This document shows, piece after piece, positions 22,110 through 34,505 of a stretch of DNA of 64,000 bases; the stretch's first letter is position 1; each line of letters begins with the position of its first letter. The position numbers and the translations under genes were made by a program. This DNA is from Cyathus striatus. Taxonomy: Eukaryota; Basidiomycota; Agaricomycetes; Agaricales; Nidulariaceae. The stretch covers positions 2,852,001 to 2,916,000 of the forward strand of contig JAOVFP010000003.1 in assembly GCA_025738555.1 (NCBI GenBank), written 5' to 3'. The notes under the pieces were generated by a model that saw nothing but the letters and a program-made list of their open reading frames with translations, was not told the origin of the DNA and did not search any database.

Positions 22110-25100
22110 GCTGGTTATGCCTTGGTATCAAACTCGCCGACCTCGCAAGAAACTTCCACGATCTGAATGTAATGATACATACAGCCGCAACAGGACAATA
22201 CATTGAAGCGGGGTATGTCCCTCTCTCCCCCTCTTTTCTTTCATGAAGCTGATGAAGAATAGTCATTGGTGATGATAGCAGTCTTCCTCTTCCTAGGCAG
22301 CGCATTCTTCCTATACATCAAAGCGCGAATGGGACCAGGTCCATGCCTCTTCGCATCCATCTTTGCCTGCATCTGTCTCAGTACTTCTCTCCCTCAGCCT
22401 CCCTCTCCTCTAACACTAACTTCCTTCAAAGATATATCTCTAACAACAGCCACCCTATTCCCCTTCCCATTCTACCTAATCAGACACGCCATAATCCTCC
22501 CCTTAACATTCCACTCTGCCCTCGCCCTCCTAGGGAACATATTCATCTTCCCAATCACAATGTCAACAGAATACACAACTCGCCTACAAGACATCCTCGT
22601 ACCCCTCCAAAACGCCTTATCAACACATAAATCATTCCTAACATCCACATCTTCCCAAAACCCATCCCCACATGCACCCGACTTCCTCACAGTCACAAAA
22701 GCATAACAGACCTAACGAAGAAAAGCGAAGCAGGGCTTGCTCCACTCGCAGCTGCCAGCTGACTCCTCTCGAATGATTTGGTATATGGGCACTTTGCACT
22801 TGATGATTTTTGTGTTTTTCATGGATTGGTTAGGAGGTTGATTGGGAGGGCACATGGGATGAGGGGGTATTTTGATTTGGTAGAGTTGTCGAGGGAGAAG
22901 TTGGCTGTTGGAATGCCTAGTGTTTTGAGGGTTCAGACGCCTGTTATTTCTGGACAGCCGTCGTTGGAATTTGAGAGGGAAAGGGAGAGGGGGAGGTCGC
23001 ATAATTTACATCAAGTCCGAAGTGATAGTAGCATCCAACCCCCTCCTACACCCACTTCCCTGTGCTCGCACTTGCACTCCCGGCAGAGTAACAGCAACAG
23101 ATACACAACACCCTGCCGCCACCAACAACACCATCACCATCATCACCATCGCCATGCCCTCCACCACTCGCTCCTCCATCTAACCCTCTCCTGACACAGC
23201 AGGACCAAGCATGCCGTAGGCACATTCGAATCGCAGTGGTATATGGATTTGGAGAATGTCAAGTTCGGCGAACCGGGTGCTGTGAAGTACACTGAGCGCA
23301 GTATGGTCTTGCTTGGGATTAGTGCAGGGCCGCTTTTGGGTGTTTATGAAGAAGGTGTGGGGGTTGTGCGGGCATGGTTTGGGGATGTGGGTGGGTCTAG
23401 GAAGTATTGGCGATGGGATTGGAAGCGGGGGAAGGGGTGTGGGGAGGGAGGTGTTGAGAGCGTTAGGAAGATGAGGGAGGAGCTTGGGAGGGTGTTGGGT
23501 GAGTTTAGGAGGGATGTTAGGTTTGTTTTCTTTTTCTCTCTTTTTGAAATGGGAGACTGATGGTGGGATGGTAGGCATGAAGTATTGGAACCGTATCTGC
23601 CGCTGTTTAGTGATGAGGAGAGACCGGAGGGTGTGGATGTTCCTCCGCATCATTATTTGTTTCACTGTTATGTGTATCAGTACCAGTTGATGCAGTTTGC
23701 GAGGGTTATGCTTGAGATCGTGCGTTTTCCCTTTTTCTACCCCTTCATCCCATCCTTCGTTTTGTTTTGTCATTTTGGTCTGAACTGGAACTGACAACAA
23801 GCACTACAGCTGGACGCAGTTCTGCACCTTGAAGAAACGAGGGATAAACCGCGCTTGTGGACGCCTATACGTCGGTTGTTCAAGTGGAACAAGTATCCTG
23901 GTTCGTCCTTCCCCCCTTCCCCCTTCCACCTCCTTATCTAACCACCCCCTTACCACAGACGTAATCCAAGGCCTGCGCCCAATCGAACCCATGGACCTAG
24001 GTATGCCAACCCAACGAGACCCAGATGCCCTCCCACCCCGGAACGCCTTCGAATGGATCATGACGCTCTTTTACCATGCCGCATCGAGCTTTACACATGG
24101 TAATACGTTGTTTGCGGTTAAGGCGGGGGTGTTTACTGTGTTGCTAGCTCTGCCGTTTTTGATTAGGCATTCTGCTGAATTTGCTTATAGTACGTTGTTT
24201 TTTCTTTGTTTTGGTTGTTGGGAAGGGGCTGATGGGTGTGTAGAGAATAGGGTTGTTTGGGCTATGTGAGTCGTTTGTGTATGTGATAGGATGGGACTGA
24301 TGAGTACGATAGTATTATGGGGCAGCTTACAATTGCGAGGTTTAGAGGTGATACGGCGTTTGGACTACTGCTAGGATTGTTAGTACGTTCGTGGGTGGGG
24401 TGGTTGGGATGGTTATGTGGTATGTATCTTTCTTTCTGTTTGCATTTGTGGTTCTGACGAGTGGAAAGGTACACATCTACTGGATCGGGACGTGGAAATC
24501 CATATGGTCTCGCAGCGGTCTTCTTCGCCCGCTTCCCGTTCTTCTTTTATGCGCGATTGTATTGCGCCGTGCACCCCATGATCAATATTATCTTTTTCGT
24601 TACTGCTTCTTTGGTGTGTTTCCTTTTGTTGTTTTTTGGGAAAGGGCTGATGGGGGTGCGTAGGTGGTGGGATAAGTAGTCCGGGTGTTGGGTTTACGGT
24701 TGCTTGGGTGCGTTTTCCTCGTTGTTTCGTGGTGGGAGGTGCTGATGTGGGTGTAGAAACAATTTACGCTTATGACTGTTGGTGTTTTCTGTGCCTTGTA
24801 AGCTCCCTCTTTTCCTCTACCAACTACGCTAATCGTGCTTTAGTATCATATCATGCCAACCACCATCCACGACCCTGCGGAAGTACCAGCGCAATCTGCT
24901 CGCGACGAGCTCGCAGGAGCTCGGCGCCATCTATTGCTCGATTATCTCGTTTGCTAATTCACACGAGGAGCATGAGATTCAGGATATAGTGACTAGTTTG
25001 ATTGCTGTTCAGAGTAAGCTTAACAGGTCGATATTTATGAAAGCTAATGTCGTGTATGAGGTGTGTTTTTCCGTTTTCGTGGTGGGTGTGAGGCTGATTG

Positions 25101-25812
25101 CGGGTAGTTTTCATTGAGAGGAAGGTGGCCTGCGCAGCGGTATCAGCAAGTTTTGGATTTGCAGCTGTGAGTTTTTGTTGTTCCCCGGAGGTGTGGATGT
25201 GACTTATGGGTTTGGTTGTTATAGGCAATTGGCATACTCTTTGTCCAATCTTATGTCGATTATGGAGCATCTCGAGCCGACGTGGGCACGGGCGTTTTTG
25301 CGCCGGACGAGGTTTATGGATTCGGATTTTCAGGGGGATGTGTTAGCTGTTTATAGTATGTCCTTTTCTTTCCTACGACTTGGGCTGAGCTAAAGAGAGA
25401 TGGTGTAGCGATGATTTCGTCCTCGCTGAGGACGGGTGAGCCGCTACCGCAGGTTACACTTTCGCCGCTTGTGCACCGGTTCCTTGCTAGGATGCATGGG
25501 CTTGAGGTTATTCATAAAGAGTCCGATGAGGATTATGGGCTGCCAGGACACTGACATTTGAGACGTTGAGGAATGAGCAGTATATGTGCGTCTTTCCTTT
25601 TCCCTCCTTTGTAGTGCGATGCCGATAGTCATGTAGGATGTTCTGCGTGGGTGTATCGGTGGCTTTTGGAATTGTGAACCGCTTGGATAAGCTTGATTGT
25701 AGGGAAGCAGTATCATATTCATGGGTTAGGTGTAAGAGCCGGGGCTGATCTTGGTCCCAGGGCGAGTGCGAGTACTACTATGGGTCAGCTTAGGCCTCCT
25801 AGGGATGTTTAG
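22110..25812 (+). pseudogene. ArAE_2/DUF2421-type membrane transporter, decayed multi-exon gene
   Basis: Collinear exons match the fungal ArAE_2 family (putative ER/plasma membrane transporters with two 6-TM blocks, related to fusaric-acid/aromatic-acid exporters). First block: GIKLADLARNFHD, QYIEAG, GSAFFLYIKARMGPGPCLFA, LTTATLFPFPFY, TTRLQDILVPL and NDLVYGHFALDDF. Middle: LENVKFGEPGAVKYTERS, HHYLFHCYVYQYQLMQFARV. Second block: NAFEWIMTLFYHAASSFTHG, FAVKAGVFTVLLALPFLIRH, GRGNPYGLAAV. C-terminal DUF2421 part: YQRNLLATTSQELGAIYCSI, SIMEHLEPTWARAF. Exons are separated by short introns. There is an in-frame TGA at 22760-22762 where family members have an arginine-like position (a CGA to TGA change would explain it), the exon joints near 22210 do not keep frame, and the N-terminus is missing. 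I therefore call a pseudogene, although assembly errors cannot be excluded. Confidence 0.75.
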
Positions 25813-28800
25813 GCGAGCGTTTGCGAGGAGCTAATCTAGGACGGAACCAAGAAGTGCTTTGTATTTGTATCTCGGATTTCTTTCGGATTGTCTTGTAGCT
25901 TTATTAACTAGATTTCACGTTTGATTGACCTATTACTATTATGTTGCCTAGGGATTCTGTTGGACTCGGAATTTCGGATTCTGACTATGCCTTCGTAGTT
26001 AAAGTGGCGAGATACCGGATGGTGTTTAAGACTGCTGGTTGCATAGAGTTGTTCATTCTATTTCTGGGGTAGTATCAAATTTAATGAGTATTATATGCAG
26101 AGAAGGTTACTATGACACAGGTGCACGATGAAAACGGCGTAAATAACGATCGGCTGGTACATAGATCATTCAGAACGTTTCCACTTCTAGAACTGAAGGT
26201 GCTCATAATCTCCGGTCATAACTACCTTCCTTCATCCGGTGATAGCGACAACAAAAACCTTCGAACACCTAACCAGTTCTAAGACGCACGACGGGTATGC
26301 TTAACCAAAGACCTGGTGTCGGCACTGGCACTGGCAAAAGACTGTATTAAGCAACGAAGTCGCACCGCCCACAGTAGTCTAGCCTCATTAAGCCCCCATC
26401 GCTGTCAATCGTAGTCGTTACAAGAGCCGTGATCAGCTGATGGCAGACCCCAATCTTTCATGGTGATAGCTGGAACCTGAGAAAGCGAAAAGCTTGATGT
26501 TTCCACCTAACACAGATTGGCAGTGAGGGTCCGATTCTCTAGACACGACAGCAGAGTAAAAAGTAGATGTATGAGCAGTGGTGCAACTGTAGGTTGAAGA
26601 AAATGCGGTAGTGTTCGTTGAAGGAGGATTTGGAAACGGTAGCTGGAGAGGTTGGAGATCCAGAGCCGACGGAAGAAGTGAAAGAGGATAGCTATGTCGT
26701 GAGCGCAAGGGGCTATCAGCAGCTTGATGTAGCGTGAAGCTCGGTGTACCTAACGATCTAGTATGCTTGCCGATCGGTCAGTAGCCAATGCTATGAATCT
26801 CGTCCTTGTCCCAAAGAGCCGCCGTCCATGACACACTCCCAATCCTATCAGCACATGGTTATGGCCTTCAGAACCCGCGAAAAGGGTACGATAGATGTTC
26901 CTCTATGGGGTCTGAATAGCAAAATGAGATAAGATCGGGAGTGGATCGACTCCAGATCGCTCGCAGTAAGACGCAGAGTATGTAAATCGAGCCACAAAAC
27001 GAATGGGGCCCAACAGCCAACTTCGATCCAGCCAGACTGAACTCCCTGATATCCTACCAATAATCGCTCCTCCGTAGGTCCAGTAACAGTAGCAGTCCTC
27101 AGTGTCGAATATGCATACAGAGTACCGAGTACTCCATTGCACGGCTCAGGAAGGTATCCCAGGCAAATGGTCGGACCTCCAACGGCGCCGCTCCGCACAG
27201 AGCCAAAACCAGCAATATATATGTGTAGTATTGCCCGATGGGTAATGCGTAGTTGAATGTTCACTCCACCTGTAATCGAAGGCTGTTCTGGGCTTTAGCT
27301 ACCGCCCTTCGTAAATGTCGCAAACGAAATCCTTTCGATACACTATATGGCTGTGTATATGCGACACGCGCAAGGGGTGGAGAAGGTCAAGCTGGAGAAA
27401 AGGGGTCCGACAACGATGTGGCAACGTGCACGTGCGGTGTAGGGGTCGGGAGAGATTCCATGTGGTTCTGAAGAGCGTACTTGAGGACAGAGTGGCATGG
27501 ACATATCGACTCTTGATACATGATGGTTCGAGGCAGAATTTGGGTGCGCTTTGGGCACTACGAAATCAACGGGGGCTCCAGTACGAATGCAGCCCCAGGG
27601 CTGGACTGGATGGTTTCATGTTCTTCATGCTCCTCAGCAGATACACCGGCACCAATAACTGTCAAAACCCAACCGGGATCTCCATCTCTCCGCTCGGAAA
27701 TTCAAGCGCACGCTCTCCATTGATAAGTGGCACCCTTGGCTTGGAGGTAGAAACTTCGTCATCGATAGTTGGCAACCTGAGGTGGAAACACGGCTGCGCA
27801 ATCGAATGTCTGACCCTTCCCGCCACGAGGGCTCGCTAGATATTAACCTATCCCCTTCATCCACCTCCATCTCTGTAACTTTCGCAAACACGATCCTTTC
27901 AGTAGCTATAGCCTATAGGCTGGTACAAAATCGATTGATAGGAGCGTTGAGAAGGCGTAGAGGGAGAGGAAGAGGATGGTATCACAGAAGGCGGCAATAA
28001 GCATGTAGCCAGATGCAGTGGATGTAGATCCTAGCCAGTAATTGACTGCCGTTCAAGGAGATCGATAAAGCTGCATGAAACTACAGGCTCTGTGAGATAC
28101 GCTGGAGTTTCCACTGTCCAGAAATACTCCAGTTGAAGCTGAAAGCGTTGAAGAGCCACCGCCACTTTCAGGATAAATCTGCGTAGGTTCCCTTAAAGCC
28201 CGAATCTGGTGGCTGACTCCGAAGGCAGCAGATGCAGATCAGAAAAGGCTGGGTCGACAGATTGGGTATGAACTGAAGTACGTACTAAAGTCGAACACCG
28301 GAATCATAGTTTGAAGCATTCAGCATTATTGACTTGAAAGAGTACGTATTGGAAGAATATATGCATGAGATTGCCAGTGCCGGTGGATCTGCTAGATGGG
28401 TCCGTCGGGAGGTTGGGCAAAGGTTGGGTTGAAGACCAGGTTTGATGCAGATGTCACAATGTTGATTCTTGTGACGTCACATATTTCAAGCTGCGTTGAT
28501 TGTCGAATAGGCGCTTATTCGCTAACATTCATAACCTTTGAATGAATCTATGTAGAACGCCGAACATTGAGAGACGCGGAGCTGTCCGCCGCGGAGGTTC
28601 ATACGAATCAATTACTATCTAATAAATCCGTCCGAATCAACCATGCCAATATAGGAATTATATATGGAAAAGGTACAGGATACGAGTCTACAACAGACTC
28701 GAGTGGCACCGTTTGCTACACATAAACGATTAAACACCCCCTCCCCTAATAGTTTACACAGCTCGAGCAACTAATAAATCATACGCGAAGTGCGCACCGC

Positions 28801-29100
28801 ATGACAGGAACCTTCACGCCAGTACTAGTGAAGAACATTCTGCATAGAGAGAAAGTAGTTGTTAACGAAGAACTTAGAAGCTCTCGAAATCATAGAGAAG
28901 TGGTTGAAGAAAACGCAGGTGTGCTATATTGCGGCAGCATATTCCGTGGCTACAGATACATGGCAGTGCGAGAGACAGGGCTCTAATACGCTCATAACCA
29001 TCACTGTAGCCAAAAACACGTGTGCTCGATGATACTGTAGTTGAGAAGAACCAATGAAGTCGTGAAGCCAATAGTTTCGAATGGGCGGTCATGTTCGAGC
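25813..29100. other. No intact gene; degraded repeat sequence
   Basis: Scattered short frames only. Around 26950-27020 and 27540-27720 there are diverged relatives of the core blocks found at 29.7-31.4 kb (CAGTACGAA...GGACTGGA blocks and a TACGCAAATTG-like block), suggesting an old, decayed repeat family. Confidence 0.45.
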
Positions 29101-29339
29101 ACATCCATAAGGACCAACGCGTCCAATGGAAACTGCATACAGAAACGGAAACGCAGAAAGAATGAGGGCTATTTTCAAGTCACAACCACAGCCCCCTCTC
29201 GGATCCAGGCAGTGTCAGGAACAGCTTCAAAGCGAGTACCCAGATTGGCAGAGCTTCGGAGCTGCACTACGTTGGAGAGTGGTACTCAACCCAGTAATAA
29301 AGCGCGCTCATGGTCACCGGTCACCTGAGCCAGATTGAC

Positions 29340-30530
29340 GATCGATGTCTAATCCATGCGATAAGATAGATGAACGCTGACGAAAGGCCCGGAGGGACTG
29401 CTGTGTACTATAGATGATTGTAAGCAGTAACTGGTGCGTCTCAAAGTTGGAACACACTGTAGTCCGTAGAAGTGGCGATAGCGTGAATATCGCAAACTGT
29501 GAAGCTCAGGCTAGCTCAGGGTGAAGAGTTAGTATATCCGACGTCCGCCAAAGCACTGGCCGGTGTCATGTCTCTCGTCCTAAAGCCAAGTCATGGCCCT
29601 CACGGTCTACGCTGACGAAAACAGCCCCTATGTTCCTATCAACGTACTGTCATAACCGTGTACGCTTGCGTGTGGAGACAGAGATGAGCTTTGAGGGATA
29701 CATATGGAGATCAGGAAGAACCTGCTGACTCCAGATCGTTCAAAGCAGAAGCTGAGTACGCAAATTGCGCTACGAGGTGAGCGGGCCCTGGACGAACGTC
29801 AATCCCAACGCCGGACTGAATAATCTCCTGCTCTCCAAACAGGACTAGCGCTTCCTTCTTCAGCAAGTCGGGCAACACCAACAGCGGCGGCAACATGCAA
29901 CTCAGGTACTAGGAGCTCGATCGTGCGGGACTCTGCACGGACCTGATCGAGTAACCGGCTGACCTCTGATCATTCGCAGCAAAAGCTGAGTACGCAAATT
30001 GTGCTACTACGAAATCTGGAAGAAAGTCAATCCAAATGCAGGATTGAACGACCTGCTTTCCATACGTGACTAGCAGCTGCGGCCGAACATGCATCCCAGC
30101 TCCATCGCGCAGAATGACCCAGATCGACCATCGATGTCTGATCCTTGGGAAATGTTAGCTGAGTGCTGAGCAGATGCCCGAAGGTGCTGCAGTGTGCTGG
30201 AGATGATGACCGTAAGCATAAACTAGTGCGTTTCGTCCCGTAAACGAAAGCGGCGATAGCGTGAAGCCAGTTGGTACACAAGTGATCGATCGACATTGTG
30301 AATATTGCAAACTGCGAAGCTCAGCCTAGCTCAGCGTGAAGAGCTAGGGTACATTCGCTAAAGCAGCCCGTACCACGTCTGTCGTTCTGGAGCCTGGAAC
30401 CTAATCCTTGAGAGCAGGTTGGTTCTCGCTGCCATCTGCCGTGATGAACCATCCTAACATTCAGTTCATATCAACATACCCCCGCGGCCTGTGCACTTGT
30501 GCGTAGAGGTAGCGAGTACGCAAATCGCGC
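29340..30530. repeat. Diverged tandem duplication, period about 775 bp
   Basis: 29340-29760 matches 30117-30530. Both contain GATCGATGTCT/CATCGATGTCT, GCGATAGCGTGAA, an AATATTGCAAACTG-GAAGCTCAG block, and a GAGTACGCAAAT-GCGCTA block. Similar cores recur at about 29975, 31075 and 31380. On the minus strand the core reads VAQFAYSASA-like in several copies. No intact gene or known domain is recognised. Confidence 0.6.
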
Positions 30531-31997
30531 TATATAAAGAACGTTATCCCAGTACGAACATCAATGCCGATACTGGATTGAGAAAGTTCATATTATCCTT
30601 CAGGTCCTGCAACTGCAACTGCAGCAATACTCGCCGATGAGATATGAGTAGTGAGAGCGCCATCGTGCTCTCAAACAAAAACTCTTCAGCAGTGCTCCTT
30701 GGAGAGCGTGCGCCAGTACCAGCACTCCACCTATCGATAGCATCGGAAAGCTCAATAGTGCGATCGAATGTCCAACCCTTCCTGCGAGTTGCGACCAAGG
30801 CTCGATGGGATTTAACAGCTATCTTGAGTTAACTACTCCCTTTCTTTCACCTCTTTCCGGGTAAACTTGAGCCATGAAATCCTTTCGAGCCCAGCTGTAG
30901 GTCGGTACAATTACATTGCACGGGGGGCCGGCAAGGCCTGACCAAGAGATAAGCGTGCGTCAGCGCCCCTTGTCCGATTGAGTGTAGAGACAGAGACATT
31001 CCAGAGCCACGAGGGACATATCAGTGGGAGACCAGGAGGGATGGGGTGACTCCTGTCCTCGATCGTTCGCAGCAGAAGCTGAGTACGCAAATTGCGCTAT
31101 GAATAATAGGCCCCAGGATGAATGTCGACCCCTACGCAGGATTGAATGATCTCCTGCCATGCCTACAGCAGCTGAACCTGCGAGTAGCCACCCCAGAGAG
31201 CGTTAGAACTAGCACCCCTCCATCAATAGCATAGAAAGCTCAAGCTAGAACTCAATAGCGCGACTGAATGTCGAACACCCGTCTTCCACCTGCGAGCTTG
31301 TGCGTATATAGAGGGAGATTCTACAGTGGGCGGGGGTTCACAATCACGGATGAGTATGAACAGGTAGGTTCCTGATCGTCCCCAGCAGAAGCAATGTACG
31401 TAAAATGCATCTCGAAAGGAGCGGGGCCCCAGTACAAACATCAACGCCGGCACATTCTCCTGCTCTAGCCTCTCCTTCCTCAGTAGGTCTAGTGACGGCA
31501 ACAGCAGTGGCCAGACATAGTTAGTGAGAGCTCCATTGTACAGAACCAGTATCCCTACCATCGATAGTATTAGCTAAAGCTCGACCTAGAGCTCGACAGC
31601 GCAATTGAATTTCGAACACCTGTATCCGAAAGTTCTCTGGGCCCCCTGTCTTCCGCCTCTTTTCCAGTTAATTTGCGCGTGTCATCGTTTCGAGGATAAC
31701 GTTAAGTCGATGCGGTTGCGGTTGCACGGGGGGTCGCCGACTCGACAAGGTGTCCCTGAAGACGAAGAGACCGAAGTTGTTGTCAAGTTGTTGCAGACAA
31801 ACAGACGTATGGAAAGTCTAACAACCACGCTCAATTTCATCAAACGAAATTGAGTTCCGACACTCGGCATCACGGCTTTCTCGGTTAGATCTTTTATTCG
31901 GTAACGCCCACAGAGAATGTAATTCCATATCCTTGTATTACGTAAGCTAGTAAAACGGTATTAGCTTTAATGTACTTTTGTATAAATCAGTAAGGCC
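30531..31997. other. Degraded repeat DNA up to the TIR element
   Basis: Further diverged copies of the same core occur at about 31075 and 31380 (GCAGAAGC-GAGTACGCAAATTG-like). The remainder holds only short frames. It ends at the 9-bp target duplication of the RecQ/DUF6589 element. Confidence 0.45.
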
Positions 31998-32006
31998 GAC
32001 TAGCGG
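31998..32006. other. Target-site duplication, left copy (GACTAGCGG)
   Basis: Nine bases identical to 37682-37690, directly outside the TAGTCTCGG terminus. The next bases outward differ between the two sides, so nine is the full length. Confidence 0.85.
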
Positions 32007-32437
32007 TAGTCTCGGCTACCCAGCCGTTAGCGCTGGGCCAAATCCAAATTAGGATTTCCCACCGCCAACGTCTGGGACACTACCAACAGGTTTGGCAGGG
32101 GTTTGCGTTCGGTGTTCTCGGGCTTCGCGAGCCCTCATCTGCTGTCACATTTGATGGTTTTGTATATTAGTAATCGTATTAGTCACCTTTATGATGTAAT
32201 TTTGATGTAACTAATTACATTACATAATCGCATTGATTTCGATCGCATCACGTTGATTTGAATCACATTGCATTGATTTGAATCGCGTTGCAAGTGCATT
32301 GCATGCACATTGCACGCGCATGCAGTAGTTTGATAGGTTTGAGTCGCATTGCATGTGTATTCACCTCTATTATCATTCCACTCATCATCTCCCCCCCTCA
32401 TACCTCACTTTTGTTACATTCTGCTTGCTGAGCTATG
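32007..32437 (+). repeat. Left TIR (431 bp) with promoter/leader of the helicase gene
   Basis: It is inverted relative to 37262-37681 with a few substitutions and small indels. The tip carries two adjacent 6-bp-stem hairpins: CCCAGC/GCTGGG (32019-32037) and AAATCC/GGATTT (32040-32057). Further in lies an array of GATTTGAATC- and TTGCAT-type short repeats (about 32235-32360). The inverted identity runs up to TTGCTGAGCTATG, where ATG is the start codon of the helicase gene, so the TIR contains its whole 5' leader. Confidence 0.92.
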
Positions 32438-34439
32438 GATAATCTTGTAATCTGGCCTCCTCAACGCAACAAGAGAGCAAGAACTGATGAAGATGAGTCA
32501 CCACCAACAACTCCAACTCCAGTCCAGTTCCAGGCAGAGACTTCAAGCTTGATTTCACATATACCAACACTCAATAAACAAAATTTTCGAAATGGCTTTG
32601 TCTCTACCCCTAAAGCTCCCTCTTTCTCACCCTATGTTATTGCTTCCTCTGGAAAATCAAGGGAAAAGCATTAAATTTCCCCTCATCTCCAAGAGTTTTC
32701 TCTATACCAGATCTCTCTGCCAATGAATGGAACAATTTGGCACATTCTCATAACTTGCTTCAAGAAAATGAAAAGCTGCATGACTATCAAATTGAAGGTG
32801 CAAATAGGATACTGGAACATAAGTTAGATATCTGTGTGGTAGCCCCAACTGGTGCTGGAAAGTCAATGCTATGGATACTACCTCTCTTAGCACAGAAGAC
32901 TGGTATCTCACTTGTTATTGTCCCATTTACAAGCTTAGGTGTTCAAGGAGAGAATCGGTGTGTCACATTGAATATTTTATTAACACTATCCTTTCTAAGT
33001 TGATCTTTCTTCTCAGTCATAAGAATTCAATTATATCTAGTTCATTTCTCTGCTCAACAAACTCAAGTTTTGATATTCTCAAGAGACTAGCTCAGTGTGA
33101 TGAAATGCATGTTATATATATATGCCCAGAGATGCTTGAGACACCAAAAATAGCTGAGATACTTCATTCAGTCTCATTTAAAGATCGCCTTTCAGCTGTT
33201 TACATTGATGAAGCACATTCTATATATGAGAGTGTCTCATGGCGCCCCTCCTACACACGTTTACATCTCCTACGGCAAGTTCTGGGCCCTACAATTCCTT
33301 TGGTAGCATTATCTGCAACATTGCCAAGGCACTACCGTGATGTGCTTATTATTTATGCTGGTTTTTTCCCTGAGTATTATTTCATCAACCTGGGAAACTT
33401 TCGTTCAGAATTGAAAACTATTGTGAAGAGAATGCAGCACTCTGCTAGATCTTTTCTTGATTTAGGATTTGTAATAAATCTAGCTGAACAGCTATCGATG
33501 ATTATATATTGTGATGATATTGATATGCTTAGAGATATGTTCTGGTGGATACATAAACAGCTGTCCTCTGTTAATCTTCCTATTGCCTGGCTTGATATTT
33601 TACATGCTGGGCTGTCTGAGGAACATCAACGGCAGTGCATTACTGGCATGTTGAAAGGGCGTATCAAAATTTTATTGGGATCAGAGAAGATTGGTGCAGG
33701 TATGGACTTCCCAGGAGTTGGACTTGTTGTGCAATACCAATGTCGTGGACTGTCTATTGTCCGATGGGAACAGCGAAGAGGTAGAGGAGCCCGAAGCAAA
33801 GGATCAACTGCAACTGGAGTAATTCTAGTTGAAAAATCAATGACTGGTGATACATCAGACTCCCCAACTGTTAAGAATCCTAAATATGAGGATATGGGTC
33901 TTCTTGATCTTGTTCAGACTGATCAATGCTTACAACAGTGCACTGATAAGTGGCTTGAAAACCCACCTCGTAGTGATGATATTCCTTGCAACTCATGTAT
34001 GAACTGCAATCCCCAACTAACACTTCTCACAAACCACTATACTTTCATGCCTGAGAACATTTCAAAAGCACCTCAAATTAAAATCTCTGACAATAATGTG
34101 CAAAAGATTTATGATGCTCTCTTTCAGTGGAGGTGGGCAACATGGTTATCTGATTGGAAGGATGACTGGCCTGCCTATGGAGCAGAGTCTTTGGTATCAA
34201 AGCGGGATCTACTTGTGATTGCAAAGAAAGCCCTTACCATTAAGAATATTGATGATCTTTATGCAGTAACTTCCATTGTACATCTTGAGTCCCTTTCTCC
34301 TTCACTTCTTATTGCACTTCATTCTGCAGTACATCATGTTTGTGGTGATGAGTCCAAGTCTGAACCTGCTTTACAAGTGGAATTGGCTATTCCAACTGAG
34401 TTGAAATGGCAAATGACTCAGGGACCTGAAGCATTTTAA
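32435..34439 (+). CDS. RecQ-like DEAH helicase of the TIR element (one frameshift)
   Basis: A superfamily 2 helicase of RecQ type, an ATP-driven 3'-5' DNA unwinding enzyme in characterised relatives. Exon 1 is 32435-32957; the intron is 32958-33016 (GTGTGT...CTCAG) and exon 2 is 33017-34439. Motifs in order: APTGAGKSMLW (Walker A), VIVPFTSL (Ia), VYIDEAHSIYE (DEAH box), LSATLPRHYRDVL (III), LGSEKIGAGMDFPGV (V), WEQRRGRGARS (VI). A cysteine cluster follows (CLQQC...CNSCMNC), like the RecQ zinc-binding module. The first about 80 residues are basic and Ser/Pro-rich. A one-base shift near 32655, in an AAAA run, separates the start from the helicase frame; without it the two frames join. Host RecQ proteins are longer and do not sit inside TIRs. 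It converges on the DUF6589 gene and probably assists transposition. Confidence 0.88.
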
Positions 34440-34505
34440 TTTGGTAGTAAATGATAGTTATTTTTGTCAAATCTTGTACAGTAATACAATATATTCTATT
34501 GATAT

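Noticed and set aside
32435..34439. Host RecQ DNA-repair helicase
   Set aside because: The gene begins at the inner edge of a TIR, is enclosed with a DUF6589 gene by a 9-bp target duplication, and is shorter than usual host RecQ proteins.
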